Origin: Alphaproteobacteria bacterium
GTDB taxonomy: Bacteria > Pseudomonadota > Alphaproteobacteria > CAAGCB01 > CAG-977
Direction: 5' to 3'
NCBI GenBank assembly: GCA_024407875.1
Contig: JAKSVT010000013.1
Location: 1-56,692, forward strand
DNA: 56,692 nucleotides
The notes beneath the pieces were generated by a model. That model worked only from the letters and a program-made list of their open reading frames with translations. It had not been told where the DNA came from and did not search any database. Shown in pieces: positions 46,292 through 56,204 of the stretch. How positions within the stretch are numbered: the stretch's first letter is position 1; every line of letters begins with the position of its first letter. The position numbers and the translations under genes were made by a program.

Positions 46292-47197
46292 ATGATTGTT
46301 GTATATGGTTCTATGAATGCGGACTTTTTTCTAAATGTACCACATTTTCCAAAGCCTGGAGAAACAATATTAATTGACGGTTCCAAAACAAGTCCTGGAG
46401 GAAAAGGAGAAAACCAAGCCGTAAGCGCCTGTGTTGTAGGCGGCAAAGTTGCAATGATTGGAGCTGTTGGCAATGATGAAACAGCTAACATTCCTCTTCA
46501 AGCTCTAAAGGATAGAGGCGTTGATACTTCTTTTGTCATTAAAAGCAACGCACCTACTGGAATGGCTATGGTTATGCTAGATGCAAGCGCAGAAAATTCT
46601 ATTGTAGTTGCTGGTGGTGCTAATTTAACATTAAAAGCTAGTGATATACCTGAAAAATTATTAAACAAAGACAACATCTTCATTTTCCAAATGGAAACAG
46701 AAAAATCAGAAATATTTAAAGCAATAAAATTAGTAAAGAATAGTGGAGCAAAAGTTGTTTTAAATGTAGCTCCTGCATTCCCTGTTCCTGAAGATGTATT
46801 AAATAACGTTGACTATTTAATTGTAAATGAAGGCGAGGCTCAAACTTTATTACAAGAAATAGATAAAAACAATTCAAATTTAGATGCTTCAAATTCAGCA
46901 AAAGCCTTACATAAAATAACAAATAACGTTGTTATTATTACATTAGGTAAAAATGGTTCTATCTATTGTGAAAATGGGAAAGTTGAAAAAATAGATCCAT
47001 ATAAAATAAAGCCTGTTGATACAACAGGTGCTGGTGATTGCTTTGTAGGAATATTTACAGAACAAATTCATGAAGGAAAATCTGTAAAAGAAGCTTGTTC
47101 TATTGCATCAATAGGCTCTGCTTTATCGTGCTTAAAAAAAGGTGCTCAAGCAGGCGTTCCTACAATGAATGAAATTTTAAAAGCAAAAAACGCATAA
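46292..47197 (+). CDS. rbsK: PfkB-family sugar kinase, ribokinase-like
   Basis: 301 residues. GGKGENQAVSACVVGG is the sugar-binding di-glycine motif, and DTTGAGDCFVGIF holds the anion hole and catalytic Asp. GSMNADFFLNVPHFPKPGETI is typical of ribokinases. It phosphorylates a sugar or nucleoside on a 5' or equivalent hydroxyl; ribose is the best guess. No transporter is adjacent. Confidence 0.85.
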   Translation: MIVVYGSMNADFFLNVPHFPKPGETILIDGSKTSPGGKGENQAVSACVVGGKVAMIGAVGNDETANIPLQALKDRGVDTSFVIKSNAPTGMAMVMLDASAENSIVVAGGANLTLKASDIPEKLLNKDNIFIFQMETEKSEIFKAIKLVKNSGAKVVLNVAPAFPVPEDVLNNVDYLIVNEGEAQTLLQEIDKNNSNLDASNSAKALHKITNNVVIITLGKNGSIYCENGKVEKIDPYKIKPVDTTGAGDCFVGIFTEQIHEGKSVKEACSIASIGSALSCLKKGAQAGVPTMNEILKAKNA

Positions 47198-47283
47198 AAT
47201 TTCTAATATCTTTAACATTCTTTAAACATTAAGCGATAAAAAATACGTTTATTCGAAGATTTGTTTTAAGGATTTTAGTTAAT

Positions 47284-48171
47284 ATGTTTGATAAAGCTGA
47301 TTTTGGTAAAATTATTGATACACACGCTCATATTGGCTCTTGGTGTGCCGATAATGTTGATTTTACAGAAGAAACAATTTTAGATGCCGTTTGTGATCCA
47401 TTAGAAGTTGATATTAATGGGGAAACAGAAAAAAACATAGTTGAATACGTTTTAGTATCTAACATGTCTGGCATCGATTTAAATGAAGATGACACCCCAA
47501 AAATTAGTGAGAATGAAGCAAATGAAGAAATGTTGGATGTTTGCCAAGAACATCCTATTCTTAAGGCTTTAATAGTTGGTCAACCAGGATATGGTGATGC
47601 TCAAAATTTAGCAGATATGATTGAACGAAGAGGTGATGAAATATTTGGAATTAAATTACATCCAAATACATTACATCTTTATGCAAATGATGAATTATAT
47701 GAGCCATATATGCAAGTAGCTCAAGATTACCATTTACCTGTTTTATTCCATTCTCAAGACGACTATTCTGATCCTTTATATATTTATGAAACAGCATTAA
47801 AATTCCCTGATGTTCCTGTAATTATGGCACACTTAGGAATGGGTGATGACCAAAATCACTGGTATGCTTTTGGTATTTTACAAGCTGCTCTTAAAGCTGA
47901 TAATTGCAACCTATATGCAGATGTTTCTTGGTTATCACCAGGAATGATTGTTGCATTATTATTAAGAGGCGAACCTGAAACAATTGATAGATTATTATTT
48001 GGTACAGATATTCCATTAGGACCATATAGTGATCCAGAAACTTACCCTGCAAGAATTAGTGAAGTTAAGTCTGCAATTTATGAAGCTTTTCCTGAAGAAG
48101 ATGCTGAAATTTTGTGCCACAAGTTATTTTTCCAAAATGCTTGGAATTTATTCTTTGACGGCAGGCTCTAA
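47284..48171 (+). CDS. Amidohydrolase-family (PF04909-type) metal-dependent hydrolase
   Basis: 295 residues, a TIM-barrel hydrolase. The metal ligands are DTHAHIG near 12, the Lys of GIKLHP, HS in PVLFHSQDD, MAHLG and the Asp of LFGTDIPLG. The pattern fits amidohydrolase 2 enzymes, which cleave or decarboxylate small molecules. Its 3' end overlaps the convergent lipoprotein gene by 24 bases. Substrate unknown. Confidence 0.85.
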   Translation: MFDKADFGKIIDTHAHIGSWCADNVDFTEETILDAVCDPLEVDINGETEKNIVEYVLVSNMSGIDLNEDDTPKISENEANEEMLDVCQEHPILKALIVGQPGYGDAQNLADMIERRGDEIFGIKLHPNTLHLYANDELYEPYMQVAQDYHLPVLFHSQDDYSDPLYIYETALKFPDVPVIMAHLGMGDDQNHWYAFGILQAALKADNCNLYADVSWLSPGMIVALLLRGEPETIDRLLFGTDIPLGPYSDPETYPARISEVKSAIYEAFPEEDAEILCHKLFFQNAWNLFFDGRL

Positions 48172-48600
48172 TTCTTTTTCTACAATATTTTGATTAGATT
48201 TCGACTCGAAATTTATTGATTGCTCAAAGTCTGAATTTAACTTTTGAGCATCGATGTAATTTAAGTTATTTTTTTCTGCTTCTTCAAACTCATCAGTTGG
48301 TCTATTCACACACTTATAGAAAACTCTGTGTGGTGTCATCCAATTACAATTCCATTTTTCAACATGATCAAATGTTGTTTCTTGATTATTTTTTTCACAT
48401 TCATGTTGAGCCATATGCAACAATTGGCTTTGATTTGCTCTAATAGAACTATAACAAATTGCTATTGTCTCTTTTGAAGACTTACCAACTCTTGATGATA
48501 AACCAGCTTCTCTTCTTGAATCTACATAAGGAGCACAAGCATTTAGTAAAACAACTAAAGCTAAACAAATAATAACATGTACTACATTATACGTTTTCAT
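48148..48600 (-). CDS. Small lipoprotein, unknown
   Basis: 150 residues with lipobox LNAC giving Cys22. The segment YVDSRREAGLSSRVGKS followed by four Cys in the mature part suggests a small disulfide-linked fold. The C-terminal third is acidic and Asn-rich. The 3' end overlaps the amidohydrolase gene. No family recognised. Confidence 0.68.
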   Translation of the reverse strand: MKTYNVVHVIICLALVVLLNACAPYVDSRREAGLSSRVGKSSKETIAICYSSIRANQSQLLHMAQHECEKNNQETTFDHVEKWNCNWMTPHRVFYKCVNRPTDEFEEAEKNNLNYIDAQKLNSDFEQSINFESKSNQNIVEKELEPAVKE

Positions 48601-48690
48601 TATGCTTTCCTTAAAAAAAATTAGATTTAATTTATGAGCGAATTTTATTTTTTTATCAAGATTTTTTTAGGTGTTTAAATTAAATTAATT

Positions 48691-48774
48691 GCTGTTCCTC
48701 CTTTTAATGATAAATTATGGGCTGGTCGAAAGACCCAGGTCCACCGAACAGCGGGGATTTACCCCGCTATTTTT
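48691..48774 (+). ncRNA. Candidate small RNA with anti-Shine-Dalgarno loop
   Basis: A GC-rich island in AT-rich DNA. GCTGTTC (48691-48697) pairs with GAACAGC (48746-48752). Inside are CCTCCTTT, a match to ribosome-binding sites, and a CTGGTC-GAAA-GACCCAG hairpin with a GNRA loop. AGCGGGG/CCCCGCT (48750-48768) with a T-run is a terminator and shares bases with the closing stem, so the two could exclude each other. TAAATT near 48676 may be its -10. It lacks the SRP RNA loop. Transcription is inferred from the structure. Confidence 0.55.
48750..48774 (+). terminator. Terminator of the small-RNA candidate
   Basis: AGCGGGG (48750-48756), ATTTA loop, CCCCGCT (48762-48768), then a short T-run. Confidence 0.85.
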
Positions 48775-48900
48775 ATGTGAATAAAAAATTTGAATATATC
48801 AATATAAAAACGACATCCTTTTAAAGTAAATAAAAATTCAAAAAGTAAGTAGAAAATAAAATTTATTTTATCCTTTCTCACTATCAAAATAACACAAACT

Positions 48901-48990
48901 CCTTTGAAAAAATGTAAAACATCATTTGAAAGTCCTTTGAAAAAATGTAAAACATCATTTGAAAGTCCTTTGAAAAAATGTTATACAAAA
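48901..48990. repeat. 33-bp tandem repeat, about 2.6 copies
   Basis: Two exact units start with CCTTTGAAAAAATG at 48901 and 48934 and a third partial unit starts at 48967. Each full unit has ATGT-AAA-ACAT and two TTTGAAA blocks. It lies 34 bases before the ATPase gene start, so it may hold operators. Confidence 0.9.
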
Positions 48991-49023
48991 CATATTACTT
49001 TATAAAAAAGGGGTATTTATCAA

Positions 49024-50319
49024 ATGGAACGTCATGCTATAGAACAATTAATTAATTGGAAAAACAATATTAATAGAAAACCTCTCATAATACAAGGGGC
49101 ACGTCAAGTTGGCAAAACATGGCTAATGAAAGAATTTGGTAAAAAACATTTTTCAAAATATGCTTATTTTATTTTTGAAAAGAATGAAAAACTAAAAAGT
49201 ATATTTCAGGGAGACCTAAATACTCATCGAATACTTGAATCATTAGAAATTCTTGCTGGATTTAAAATCGATAAAGATACACTTATTATTTTTGATGAAA
49301 TTCAGGATTGTCCTGATGCAATTACATCTCTAAAATATTTTAATGAAGAATTACCTGAATATCCAATAATTGCCGCAGGAAGTTTACTTGGCGTTTCCAT
49401 GCATAAAGGCTTATCATTTCCTGTAGGGAAAGTTAACTTTATGACATTATATCCTTTGAGCTTCTTCGAATTTTTGGATGCAATTGGAGAGCAAATAAAA
49501 TTAGATCACTTAAAAAATAATAATTTTGAAGTTTTGAAACCTTTTCATGATGATTTAATTGCTTTATTAAAAAAATACTTTTTTGTTGGTGGAATGCCTG
49601 AAGCAGTAAATAGTTATGTGACGGAACGTGATTTTAATAAAGTAAGAACAATTCAAAAAGAAATATTAAATGCTTATGCTCATGATTTTTCAAAGCATAT
49701 TCCTATTTCCAATCAAGCAAAAGTAAAACTTATTTGGGATTCAATACCTTCTCAGCTTTCTAAAGAAAATAGAAAATTTGTGTATGGACATATTGAAAAA
49801 GGAGCAAGAGCAAAAGATTTTGAGGATGCTATAGCATGGTTAGAAGCTTGTGGTTTAATTTATAAAATTAACAAAATTAAAAAGCCTGATTTACCATTAG
49901 CAGCATATAAAGATTTGTCCGCATTTAAATTGTTTATGGTTGATTTAGGTTTGTTATCTGCAATGGCATCTCTTGATGCAAAAGCACTTATATCCGGCAA
50001 TGAATTTTTTGAAGAATTCAAAGGATCTTTAACTGAACAATATGTGTTACAACAATTAAAAATATATTCGAATAATTTGGATATATACTATTGGGCTAAA
50101 GATACAGGAACTAATGAACTTGATTTTGTTGTTCAAAAGACAAACGAAATTATACCTATTGAAGTAAAAGCTACAATTAATTTACAAGCAAAAAGTTTAA
50201 AATCTTATATAGAAGTATTTAATCCAAGTAAAGCAATACGTTATTCTGGAGCGACATATAAGAAAAACGAAGTAATTACAGATATTCCTCTATATAATGT
50301 ACCTTATATAATGAAATAA
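49024..50319 (+). CDS. DUF4143-type AAA ATPase
   Basis: 431 residues. The N-terminal AAA domain has IIQGARQVGKTWLMKEF (Walker A) and TLIIFDEIQDCP (Walker B), with AAGSLLG as sensor 1. The C-terminal DUF4143 part has FMVDLGLLSAMAS, LTEQYVLQQL and ELDFVVQ...IPIEVKA, a nuclease-like fold. The family is widespread and of uncertain role. AT richness and the 33-bp repeats upstream suggest an accessory gene. AAGGGG is the ribosome site. Confidence 0.85.
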   Translation: MERHAIEQLINWKNNINRKPLIIQGARQVGKTWLMKEFGKKHFSKYAYFIFEKNEKLKSIFQGDLNTHRILESLEILAGFKIDKDTLIIFDEIQDCPDAITSLKYFNEELPEYPIIAAGSLLGVSMHKGLSFPVGKVNFMTLYPLSFFEFLDAIGEQIKLDHLKNNNFEVLKPFHDDLIALLKKYFFVGGMPEAVNSYVTERDFNKVRTIQKEILNAYAHDFSKHIPISNQAKVKLIWDSIPSQLSKENRKFVYGHIEKGARAKDFEDAIAWLEACGLIYKINKIKKPDLPLAAYKDLSAFKLFMVDLGLLSAMASLDAKALISGNEFFEEFKGSLTEQYVLQQLKIYSNNLDIYYWAKDTGTNELDFVVQKTNEIIPIEVKATINLQAKSLKSYIEVFNPSKAIRYSGATYKKNEVITDIPLYNVPYIMK

Positions 50320-50514
50320 TAAAAATATTACACATCAACTGTTTTATTGAGATGCTCTTTTATAAAGAACAGATGAACATAATAAAAAAATTAAAAGATT
50401 AATGCTTGAACTAATAGTAAAGAAAACTAATCCATATTATTATAAAGTATTTGCTTTTTATACGTAAAGTATAATAGAATGCATGGAAATAGATTCTAAA
50501 ATACGGAGTATTCT

Positions 50515-51468
50515 ATGATTGAAAAGAAGCGCTTGTTAACACGTTGCGATTTTGATGGTGTTGTTTGTGCAGCATTATTAAAGAAAGTTGGTATTGTAGA
50601 AGAAGTGAGATTTGTTCATCCTAAAGACATGCAAGACGGAAGAGTTTCAATTTCTGAAAGCGATGTTACTGCAAACTTACCTTATGTTGATAACGTTTAT
50701 ATTGCATTTGATCACCATTCTAGTGAAGAAATGCGTTTAGATATTCCACCTAACTATGTTACTTATCCAAATGCATCATCAGCTTCCAGAGTTATTTACG
50801 AATACTATGGTGGAAAAGAAAGATTTGGTGAAGTATTTGAAAGCGTAATGATAGCTATTGATCGTGCTGATACAGCTTCTTACACAATGGATCAAATTAT
50901 GAACCCTGAGGGTTGGACATTATTGGCATTTGTATTAGATCCAAGAACAGGTTTAGGTCGTTTCCGTAATTTTAGATTAAAAACTCATGATATGATGGTT
51001 CACCTTGCTGATTTGATGGTTGAATTATCAAATGATCCAAGCAACAAAGATGACATGATTGGCAAAATATTAGCTGATGCTGATATCAAAGAACGTGTTG
51101 ACTTATATAATGAACATCATGATAAGTTCGTTGAACAATTAAAGAGATGTACAAAAATCCACAAAAATATGGCTTTAATTGATTACAGAAACGAAGAAAC
51201 AATTTATTCAGGAAACAGATTCATTGTTTATGCAGTTTTCCCAGAAATCAATATTTCAGTTCATGAAATTTGGGGAAAGAACAAGCGCAATGTTGTATTT
51301 GCAGCTGGTCGTTCTATCTTTAATAAAACATCAACAATGGATATTGGTGCTTTCATGTTAAAATTTGGTGGTGGCGGCCATGCTAGTGCAGGCACCTGCC
51401 AAGTTAAAGAAGAAGAAGCTGAAAAGGTTCGTTCTGAAATTATCATTGCAATGACTCAAGACGTCTAA
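50515..51468 (+). CDS. DHH-family phosphoesterase (copy 1)
   Basis: 317 residues. TRCDFDGVVCAALL (motif I), FDHHSSEE (DHH motif), AIDRADTASY and the DHHA1-type GGGGHASAGTCQV are present. The likely substrate is a short oligonucleotide, cyclic dinucleotide or polyphosphate, with manganese at the site. CGGAG precedes the ATG. It starts the truB cluster with its paralog; nanoRNase-like genes lie between rbfA and truB in several bacteria. Confidence 0.85.
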   Translation: MIEKKRLLTRCDFDGVVCAALLKKVGIVEEVRFVHPKDMQDGRVSISESDVTANLPYVDNVYIAFDHHSSEEMRLDIPPNYVTYPNASSASRVIYEYYGGKERFGEVFESVMIAIDRADTASYTMDQIMNPEGWTLLAFVLDPRTGLGRFRNFRLKTHDMMVHLADLMVELSNDPSNKDDMIGKILADADIKERVDLYNEHHDKFVEQLKRCTKIHKNMALIDYRNEETIYSGNRFIVYAVFPEINISVHEIWGKNKRNVVFAAGRSIFNKTSTMDIGAFMLKFGGGGHASAGTCQVKEEEAEKVRSEIIIAMTQDV

Positions 51469-51496
51469 TTAACAAACATCGGGACTATTAAAAATC

Positions 51497-52417
51497 ATGG
51501 CTGAACATTTTCGGTTAATTACTCGCAGTGATTTTGATGGATTAGTTTGCGCTGTTCTATTAAAAGAATTGGATATGATTGACGATATTAAATTTGTTCA
51601 TCCAAAAGATGTTCAAGATGGTTTAGTTGATATACATCCAAATGATATTGTAACTAACTTACCTTATAATAAAAACGCTGCTTATGTTTTTGATCATCAC
51701 ATTAGCGAATTAGCTAGAGTTGGAAGAAAAAACAATTCTTTCTTAGATCCTAATGCACCTTCTGCAGCAAGAGTTGTTTGGGATACTTTTGGTGGCAAAG
51801 ACAGATTCCGCAATGTTTCTGAAGAAATGATGGAAGCTGTTGATAAAGCAGATAGTGCAAATTATACATTGGAAGATATTTTAAACCCAAAAGGTTGGAC
51901 TTTATTGTCATTCTTAATGGATGCAAGAACAGGTTTGGGTCGTTTTCATAATTTCAGAGTTTCTAATTATCAATTAATGATGAACTTAATTGATTTTTGC
52001 CGAGAAAATGAACCTGAAGATATTTTAGATTTACCTGATGTTCAAGAACGTGTCGATTTATATTTTTCTCATCAAGATAAATTCAAAGAACAATTGAAAG
52101 AACATACAACCGTATATAAAAATTTAGCTTATATCGATTTACTAAATTCAGATATTATATACTGTGGCAATAGATTTATGGTTTATGCTTTATATCCAGA
52201 AATTGATGTTTCAATGCGTGCTATGTGGCGTGTTAACGGGCAAAGTGTTGTTTTTGCTGTTGGTAAATCAATATTTAATAAAGCAAATCCTATTAATATT
52301 GGGGAATTAATGTTGCAATATGGTGGCGGTGGTCATTCAAATGTTGGAACATGTCAAATTCCTATGGAATGCGCAGGAAAAGTCAAAGAAGATTTAGTTA
52401 AGGCTTTGACGGTATAA
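51497..52417 (+). CDS. DHH-family phosphoesterase (copy 2)
   Basis: 306 residues with the same motifs in the same order: TRSDFDGLVCAVLL, FDHHISE, AVDKADSANYT and GGGGHSNVGTCQI. It is clearly a tandem duplicate of the preceding gene; long blocks such as NPxGWTLLxFxxDxRTGLGRFxNFR are kept in both. All metal residues look intact in both, so both may be active. truB follows by 5 bases. Confidence 0.85.
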   Translation: MAEHFRLITRSDFDGLVCAVLLKELDMIDDIKFVHPKDVQDGLVDIHPNDIVTNLPYNKNAAYVFDHHISELARVGRKNNSFLDPNAPSAARVVWDTFGGKDRFRNVSEEMMEAVDKADSANYTLEDILNPKGWTLLSFLMDARTGLGRFHNFRVSNYQLMMNLIDFCRENEPEDILDLPDVQERVDLYFSHQDKFKEQLKEHTTVYKNLAYIDLLNSDIIYCGNRFMVYALYPEIDVSMRAMWRVNGQSVVFAVGKSIFNKANPINIGELMLQYGGGGHSNVGTCQIPMECAGKVKEDLVKALTV

Positions 52418-52422
52418 TAAAA

Positions 52423-53346
52423 ATGAGAAAAAGAAAAGGCTTACCTGTTTCAGGTTGGGTTGTTGTTGATAAACCTACTGGTATTGGCTCAACAAGCGTA
52501 GTTGGAATAATTCGTAAAATTTTTAATGCTCAAAAAGCTGGACATGCGGGAACTTTAGATCCTGCAGCAAGTGGTGTTCTTCCTGTTGCTTTGGGAGAAG
52601 CTACAAAAACTATTCCTTATGTTACAGATGGGGATAAAATTTATTCTTTTAGTGTAAAGTTTGGTGAAGCAACATCAACTGATGATGCTGAAGGAACTGT
52701 TATTAAAACAAGTGATATAATTCCGACAAAAGAACAAATTAAAAAAGTAATTCCTGAATTCATTGGTAAAATAAGCCAAGTTCCTCCAAAATTTTCTGCT
52801 ATACACGTAGATGGTAAAAGAGCTTACGATTTAGCAAGAAATGAAGTTGAAATTAAATTAGAACCACGAATTATTGAAATAAAAAGATTAGAATTATTAT
52901 CTGGGGATAATGATACTTACAATTTTGAAGTAGAATGCTCAAAAGGCACATATGTAAGATCTATAGCTAGAGATTTAGCTGAAAAATTAGGATCTTGCGG
53001 ACATGTTGTTGCTTTAAGAAGATTAAAGTGTGCAAATTTTTTAGCATCTAACGCTTTTATGCTGGAAAAATTAAAAGAAATGGAGCATAATGCTTTATCT
53101 AATGTTTTGCTAAGTGTTGAGACCGTGCTAGACGACATCCCTGCACTGCCAATAACACAAGAGCAAGCATCTTTGTTATCAAACGGCGGATTTTTGCCAA
53201 AACCTAATGGTTTAATGACAAAAGGAACGCACAAAGCTTTGTTCGAAAATCGTTTGGTAGCAATAGTAGAAGTTGGACAGGATGTTCGTCCTGTTCGTGT
53301 TATAAATATTATAAATATAGGAGATAACGATGTCGATAACAGCTGA
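52423..53346 (+). CDS. truB: tRNA pseudouridine-55 synthase TruB
   Basis: 307 residues. [16 protein letters not shown] opens the fold, [19 protein letters not shown] carries the catalytic Asp, and [14 protein letters not shown] follows in the core. It forms the pseudouridine of the T loop. The 3' end overlaps rpsO by 17 bases. No ribosome site stronger than the preceding gene's tail, so translational coupling is likely. Confidence 0.97.
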   Translation: MRKRKGLPVSGWVVVDKPTGIGSTSVVGIIRKIFNAQKAGHAGTLDPAASGVLPVALGEATKTIPYVTDGDKIYSFSVKFGEATSTDDAEGTVIKTSDIIPTKEQIKKVIPEFIGKISQVPPKFSAIHVDGKRAYDLARNEVEIKLEPRIIEIKRLELLSGDNDTYNFEVECSKGTYVRSIARDLAEKLGSCGHVVALRRLKCANFLASNAFMLEKLKEMEHNALSNVLLSVETVLDDIPALPITQEQASLLSNGGFLPKPNGLMTKGTHKALFENRLVAIVEVGQDVRPVRVINIINIGDNDVDNS

Positions 53347-53599
53347 ACGTAAAGCTCAATTAATTAAAGAATTTGCAACAAAAGAAGGTGACACAGGTTC
53401 ACCAGAAGTACAAATTGCAATTTTGTCAGAAAGAATCAAAAACTTAACAGAACACTTGAAATCTCATGATAAAGATTTCCATTCTCGTCGTGGTTTATTG
53501 ATTATGGTTGGACAACGCCGTTCATTATTGGACTATGTTAAAGCAAAAGACACAGCCCGTTATGAAAGCATTGTAGAACGTTTAGGTTTACGTCACTAA
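53330..53599 (+). CDS. rpsO: 30S ribosomal protein S15
   Basis: 89 residues. MSITAERK at the start and the core HxxDxHSRRGL (here [12 protein letters not shown]) with [20 protein letters not shown] is the ribosome site inside truB. It is part of truB-rpsO-pnp. Confidence 0.98.
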   Translation: MSITAERKAQLIKEFATKEGDTGSPEVQIAILSERIKNLTEHLKSHDKDFHSRRGLLIMVGQRRSLLDYVKAKDTARYESIVERLGLRH

Positions 53600-53606
53600 T
53601 TAATTC

Positions 53607-53665
53607 GAAACCCCTTGATAATTTTATTAAGGGGTTTCACAAAATTTAATACCGGTAAATACCGG
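53607..53665 (+). promoter_or_regulatory. Two hairpins in the rpsO-pnp leader
   Basis: GAAACCCCTT (53607-53616) pairs with AAGGGGTTTC (53629-53638), and CCGGTA (53652-53657) with TACCGG (53660-53665). There is no long T-run after the first, so it is more likely a processing site than a full terminator. In E. coli the pnp leader is cut by RNase III and then bound by PNPase for autoregulation. Confidence 0.6.
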
Positions 53666-53717
53666 AACTTTGTTCGTATGGGACGGATAAAGTTTGGAAA
53701 TGGAAAGAGAAAAATAT

Positions 53718-55865
53718 ATGTTTAATGTATTCCGTAAGGAAATTGAATGGGGTGGACGTCCACTCTCAATTGAAACAGGTAAAATCGGCCGTCAAGCCGA
53801 TGGCTGTGTTATGGTTAAATATGGTGAAACTGTAGTTCACTGTGCAGTTTGTGCAGCAAAGTCTGTACCAGAAGGCGCTGATGAAGACTTTTTACCATTA
53901 ACAGTTAACTACATGGAAAAAGCTTATGCCGCAGGACGTATTCCTGGTGGATTTTTTAAGCGTGAAGGTAGACCAGATGAACACGAAATCTTAGCATCTC
54001 GTTTAATCGATCGTCCGATTCGTCCATTATTTGCTAAAGGATATCACAACGATACACAAGTAACATGTACAGTATTGTCACATGATATGGAAAATGATCC
54101 AGATATCGTAGCTATGATTTCTGCATCAGCTGCTTTAGCAATTTCTGGTATTCCTTTCTTAGGTCCTATTGGCGCAGCTCGTATTGGTTATAAAAATGGG
54201 GAATACATTTTAAACCCAACAATGGCTCAAAGAGAAGACACAGATCTTGACTTAGTAGTAGCTGGTACATCTGAAGGCGTTTTGATGGTTGAATCAGAAG
54301 CTCAAGAATTAACAGAAGATGTTATGTTGAATGCTGTTATGTTCGGTCATGAAAACATGCAACCTGTTATCAATATGATTAACGAATTGAAAGCTGAATG
54401 CTCTAAACCAGCATGGGAAGTAGCTCCACAAGCTCCTGAATACCAAATTGTTATGGATAAATTCAAAGCAAATTATGGTGATCAATTACGTGAAGCTTAT
54501 AAGATTAAAGATAAATTAGAACGTCAAGATGCTGTAGCTGACATTTTAGAAGCAGCTAAAATTAGCTTAGGTGATAACGAAGCTGAATTAGCAGTAGCAG
54601 CACGTGTATTCCACGAAATGGAATATCACACAGTTCGTGATGCTATCTTAGAAACAGGTGTTCGTATTGACGGTCGTGATACAAAGACAGTTCGTCCTAT
54701 CACAGCTGAAGTTGGTTTATTACCAAGAGCACATGGTTCTGCTTTGTTCACACGTGGCGAAACACAAGCTATGGTTGTAACAACATTAGGAACAGACAGT
54801 GATGAACAAATCGTTGACGCTTTAACAGGTGAACAACGTCAATCATTCATGTTGCACTACAACTTCCCTCCTTACTCTGTTGGTGAAACAGGTAAAGTTG
54901 GATCTCCAGGACGTCGTGAAATCGGTCATGGTAAATTAGCATGGCGTGCAATTCACCCAATGCTTCCTTCTAAAGAAGAATTCCCATACTCAATTCGTGT
55001 TGTTTCTGAAATTATGGAATCAAATGGTTCTTCATCAATGGCAACAGTTTGCGGTTCTTGCCTATCCTTAATGGATGCTGGTGTTCCTATGAAACACCCA
55101 GTAGCAGGTATTGCAATGGGCTTAATTAAAGAACCAGATGGCCGTTTTGCAGTATTAACAGATATCTTAGGTGATGAAGATCACTTAGGTGATATGGACT
55201 TTAAGGTAGCTGGTACAAAAGACGGTGTTACATCTTTACAAATGGATATTAAGATTACATCCATTACAAAAGAAATTATGCAAATTGCTTTGAAACAAGC
55301 TAAAGAAGGTCGTTTACACATTTTAGGTAAAATGGCTGAAGCTATTGAAGCTCCTCGTGAAGCAGTTTCAGAAATGGCACCACGTATTACACAATTACAA
55401 ATCGATAAAGAAAAGATTCGCGACGTAATTGGTACAGGTGGTAAAGTTATTCGTGAAATTACAGAAAAGACAGGCTGCAAGATTGATATTGATGAATCTG
55501 GTTTAATTAAGATTGCATCATTCTCTCAAGCACAAGGCGAAGCTGCATTAAATTGGATTAAAGGTATCGTATGTGAACCTGAAGTTGGCGTAATCTACAA
55601 AGGCAAAGTTGTAAAGATTATGGAATTTGGTGCATTCGTAAACTTCTTAGGTGCAAAAGATGGTTTAGTTCATATTAGTGAATTAGAAAACCGTCGTGTA
55701 GCTAAAGTTCAAGACGTAGTAAATGAAGGTGACTCTGTATATGTTAAATGCATTGGCATTGATAACAAGACAGGAAAAGTTAAACTTTCTATGAAGTGCG
55801 TTGATCAAGCAACAGGTCTTGAAATCAAGAAAGAAAAAGAAGAAGTTAAAGAAGATAAAGAATAA
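53718..55865 (+). CDS. pnp: Polyribonucleotide nucleotidyltransferase
   Basis: 715 residues from ATG 53718 ([16 protein letters not shown]), the conserved family start; a TTG 24 bases upstream is open but not needed. Two RNase PH domains, a helical linker, a KH domain ([15 protein letters not shown]) and an S1 domain ([26 protein letters not shown]) are in order. It degrades RNA with phosphate as part of the degradosome. The C-terminus is a Lys/Glu tail. Confidence 0.98.
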   Translation: MFNVFRKEIEWGGRPLSIETGKIGRQADGCVMVKYGETVVHCAVCAAKSVPEGADEDFLPLTVNYMEKAYAAGRIPGGFFKREGRPDEHEILASRLIDRPIRPLFAKGYHNDTQVTCTVLSHDMENDPDIVAMISASAALAISGIPFLGPIGAARIGYKNGEYILNPTMAQREDTDLDLVVAGTSEGVLMVESEAQELTEDVMLNAVMFGHENMQPVINMINELKAECSKPAWEVAPQAPEYQIVMDKFKANYGDQLREAYKIKDKLERQDAVADILEAAKISLGDNEAELAVAARVFHEMEYHTVRDAILETGVRIDGRDTKTVRPITAEVGLLPRAHGSALFTRGETQAMVVTTLGTDSDEQIVDALTGEQRQSFMLHYNFPPYSVGETGKVGSPGRREIGHGKLAWRAIHPMLPSKEEFPYSIRVVSEIMESNGSSSMATVCGSCLSLMDAGVPMKHPVAGIAMGLIKEPDGRFAVLTDILGDEDHLGDMDFKVAGTKDGVTSLQMDIKITSITKEIMQIALKQAKEGRLHILGKMAEAIEAPREAVSEMAPRITQLQIDKEKIRDVIGTGGKVIREITEKTGCKIDIDESGLIKIASFSQAQGEAALNWIKGIVCEPEVGVIYKGKVVKIMEFGAFVNFLGAKDGLVHISELENRRVAKVQDVVNEGDSVYVKCIGIDNKTGKVKLSMKCVDQATGLEIKKEKEEVKEDKE

Positions 55866-55896
55866 TTTATCAAATTTAACTTAATAAATTTTAATT

Positions 55897-55923
55897 TAGG
55901 GCTCTTTTTAGAGCCCTATTTTA
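55897..55923 (+). terminator. Terminator after pnp
   Basis: TAGGGCTCT (55897-55905) pairs with AGAGCCCTA (55910-55918) around TTTT, T-run after. Confidence 0.92.
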
Positions 55924-56204
55924 ATTTATACAAGCTCAAATAAACAAAATTTACGAACATAATTTACCAATTTTTATTTGATATTTCAATAAGTTATAAA
56001 ATTATTACATAAAAATTACAATAAAAAGGTTGACTCATTTAAAAAAAAGGCGCACGCTTAATACATAAGGTTGAAACGGGAGTATTTAAATTCCGAAGTG
56101 TTTTTATTTACGAACCCCCTTAAAGTTAATTTAGAATGAATTTGCTTTCTGGATAAAATTTCTACTTATACATTGTTAATATTAACTCATTAAGGAGAAA
56201 TAAC
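55924..56204 (+). promoter_or_regulatory. Flagellin upstream region
   Basis: 281 bases without a gene. TTGACT lies at 56030-56035 but no -10 sits at the right distance, and I found no sigma-28 or sigma-54 site. CGGGA/TTCCG near 56077-56094 could form a hairpin in the leader. AAGGAGAAA is the ribosome site. Confidence 0.4.

Noticed and set aside
48691-48774. Signal recognition particle (4.5S) RNA
   Set aside because: The hairpin loop is GAAA and the conserved GGAAG...AGCAG pattern of the Ffh-binding loop is absent.
48901-48990. CRISPR array
   Set aside because: Units are directly adjacent with no spacers, and no cas gene is present.
53694-53717. TTG-initiated N-terminal extension of pnp
   Set aside because: The conserved PNPase start is at the ATG at 53718 and the extension has no family match.
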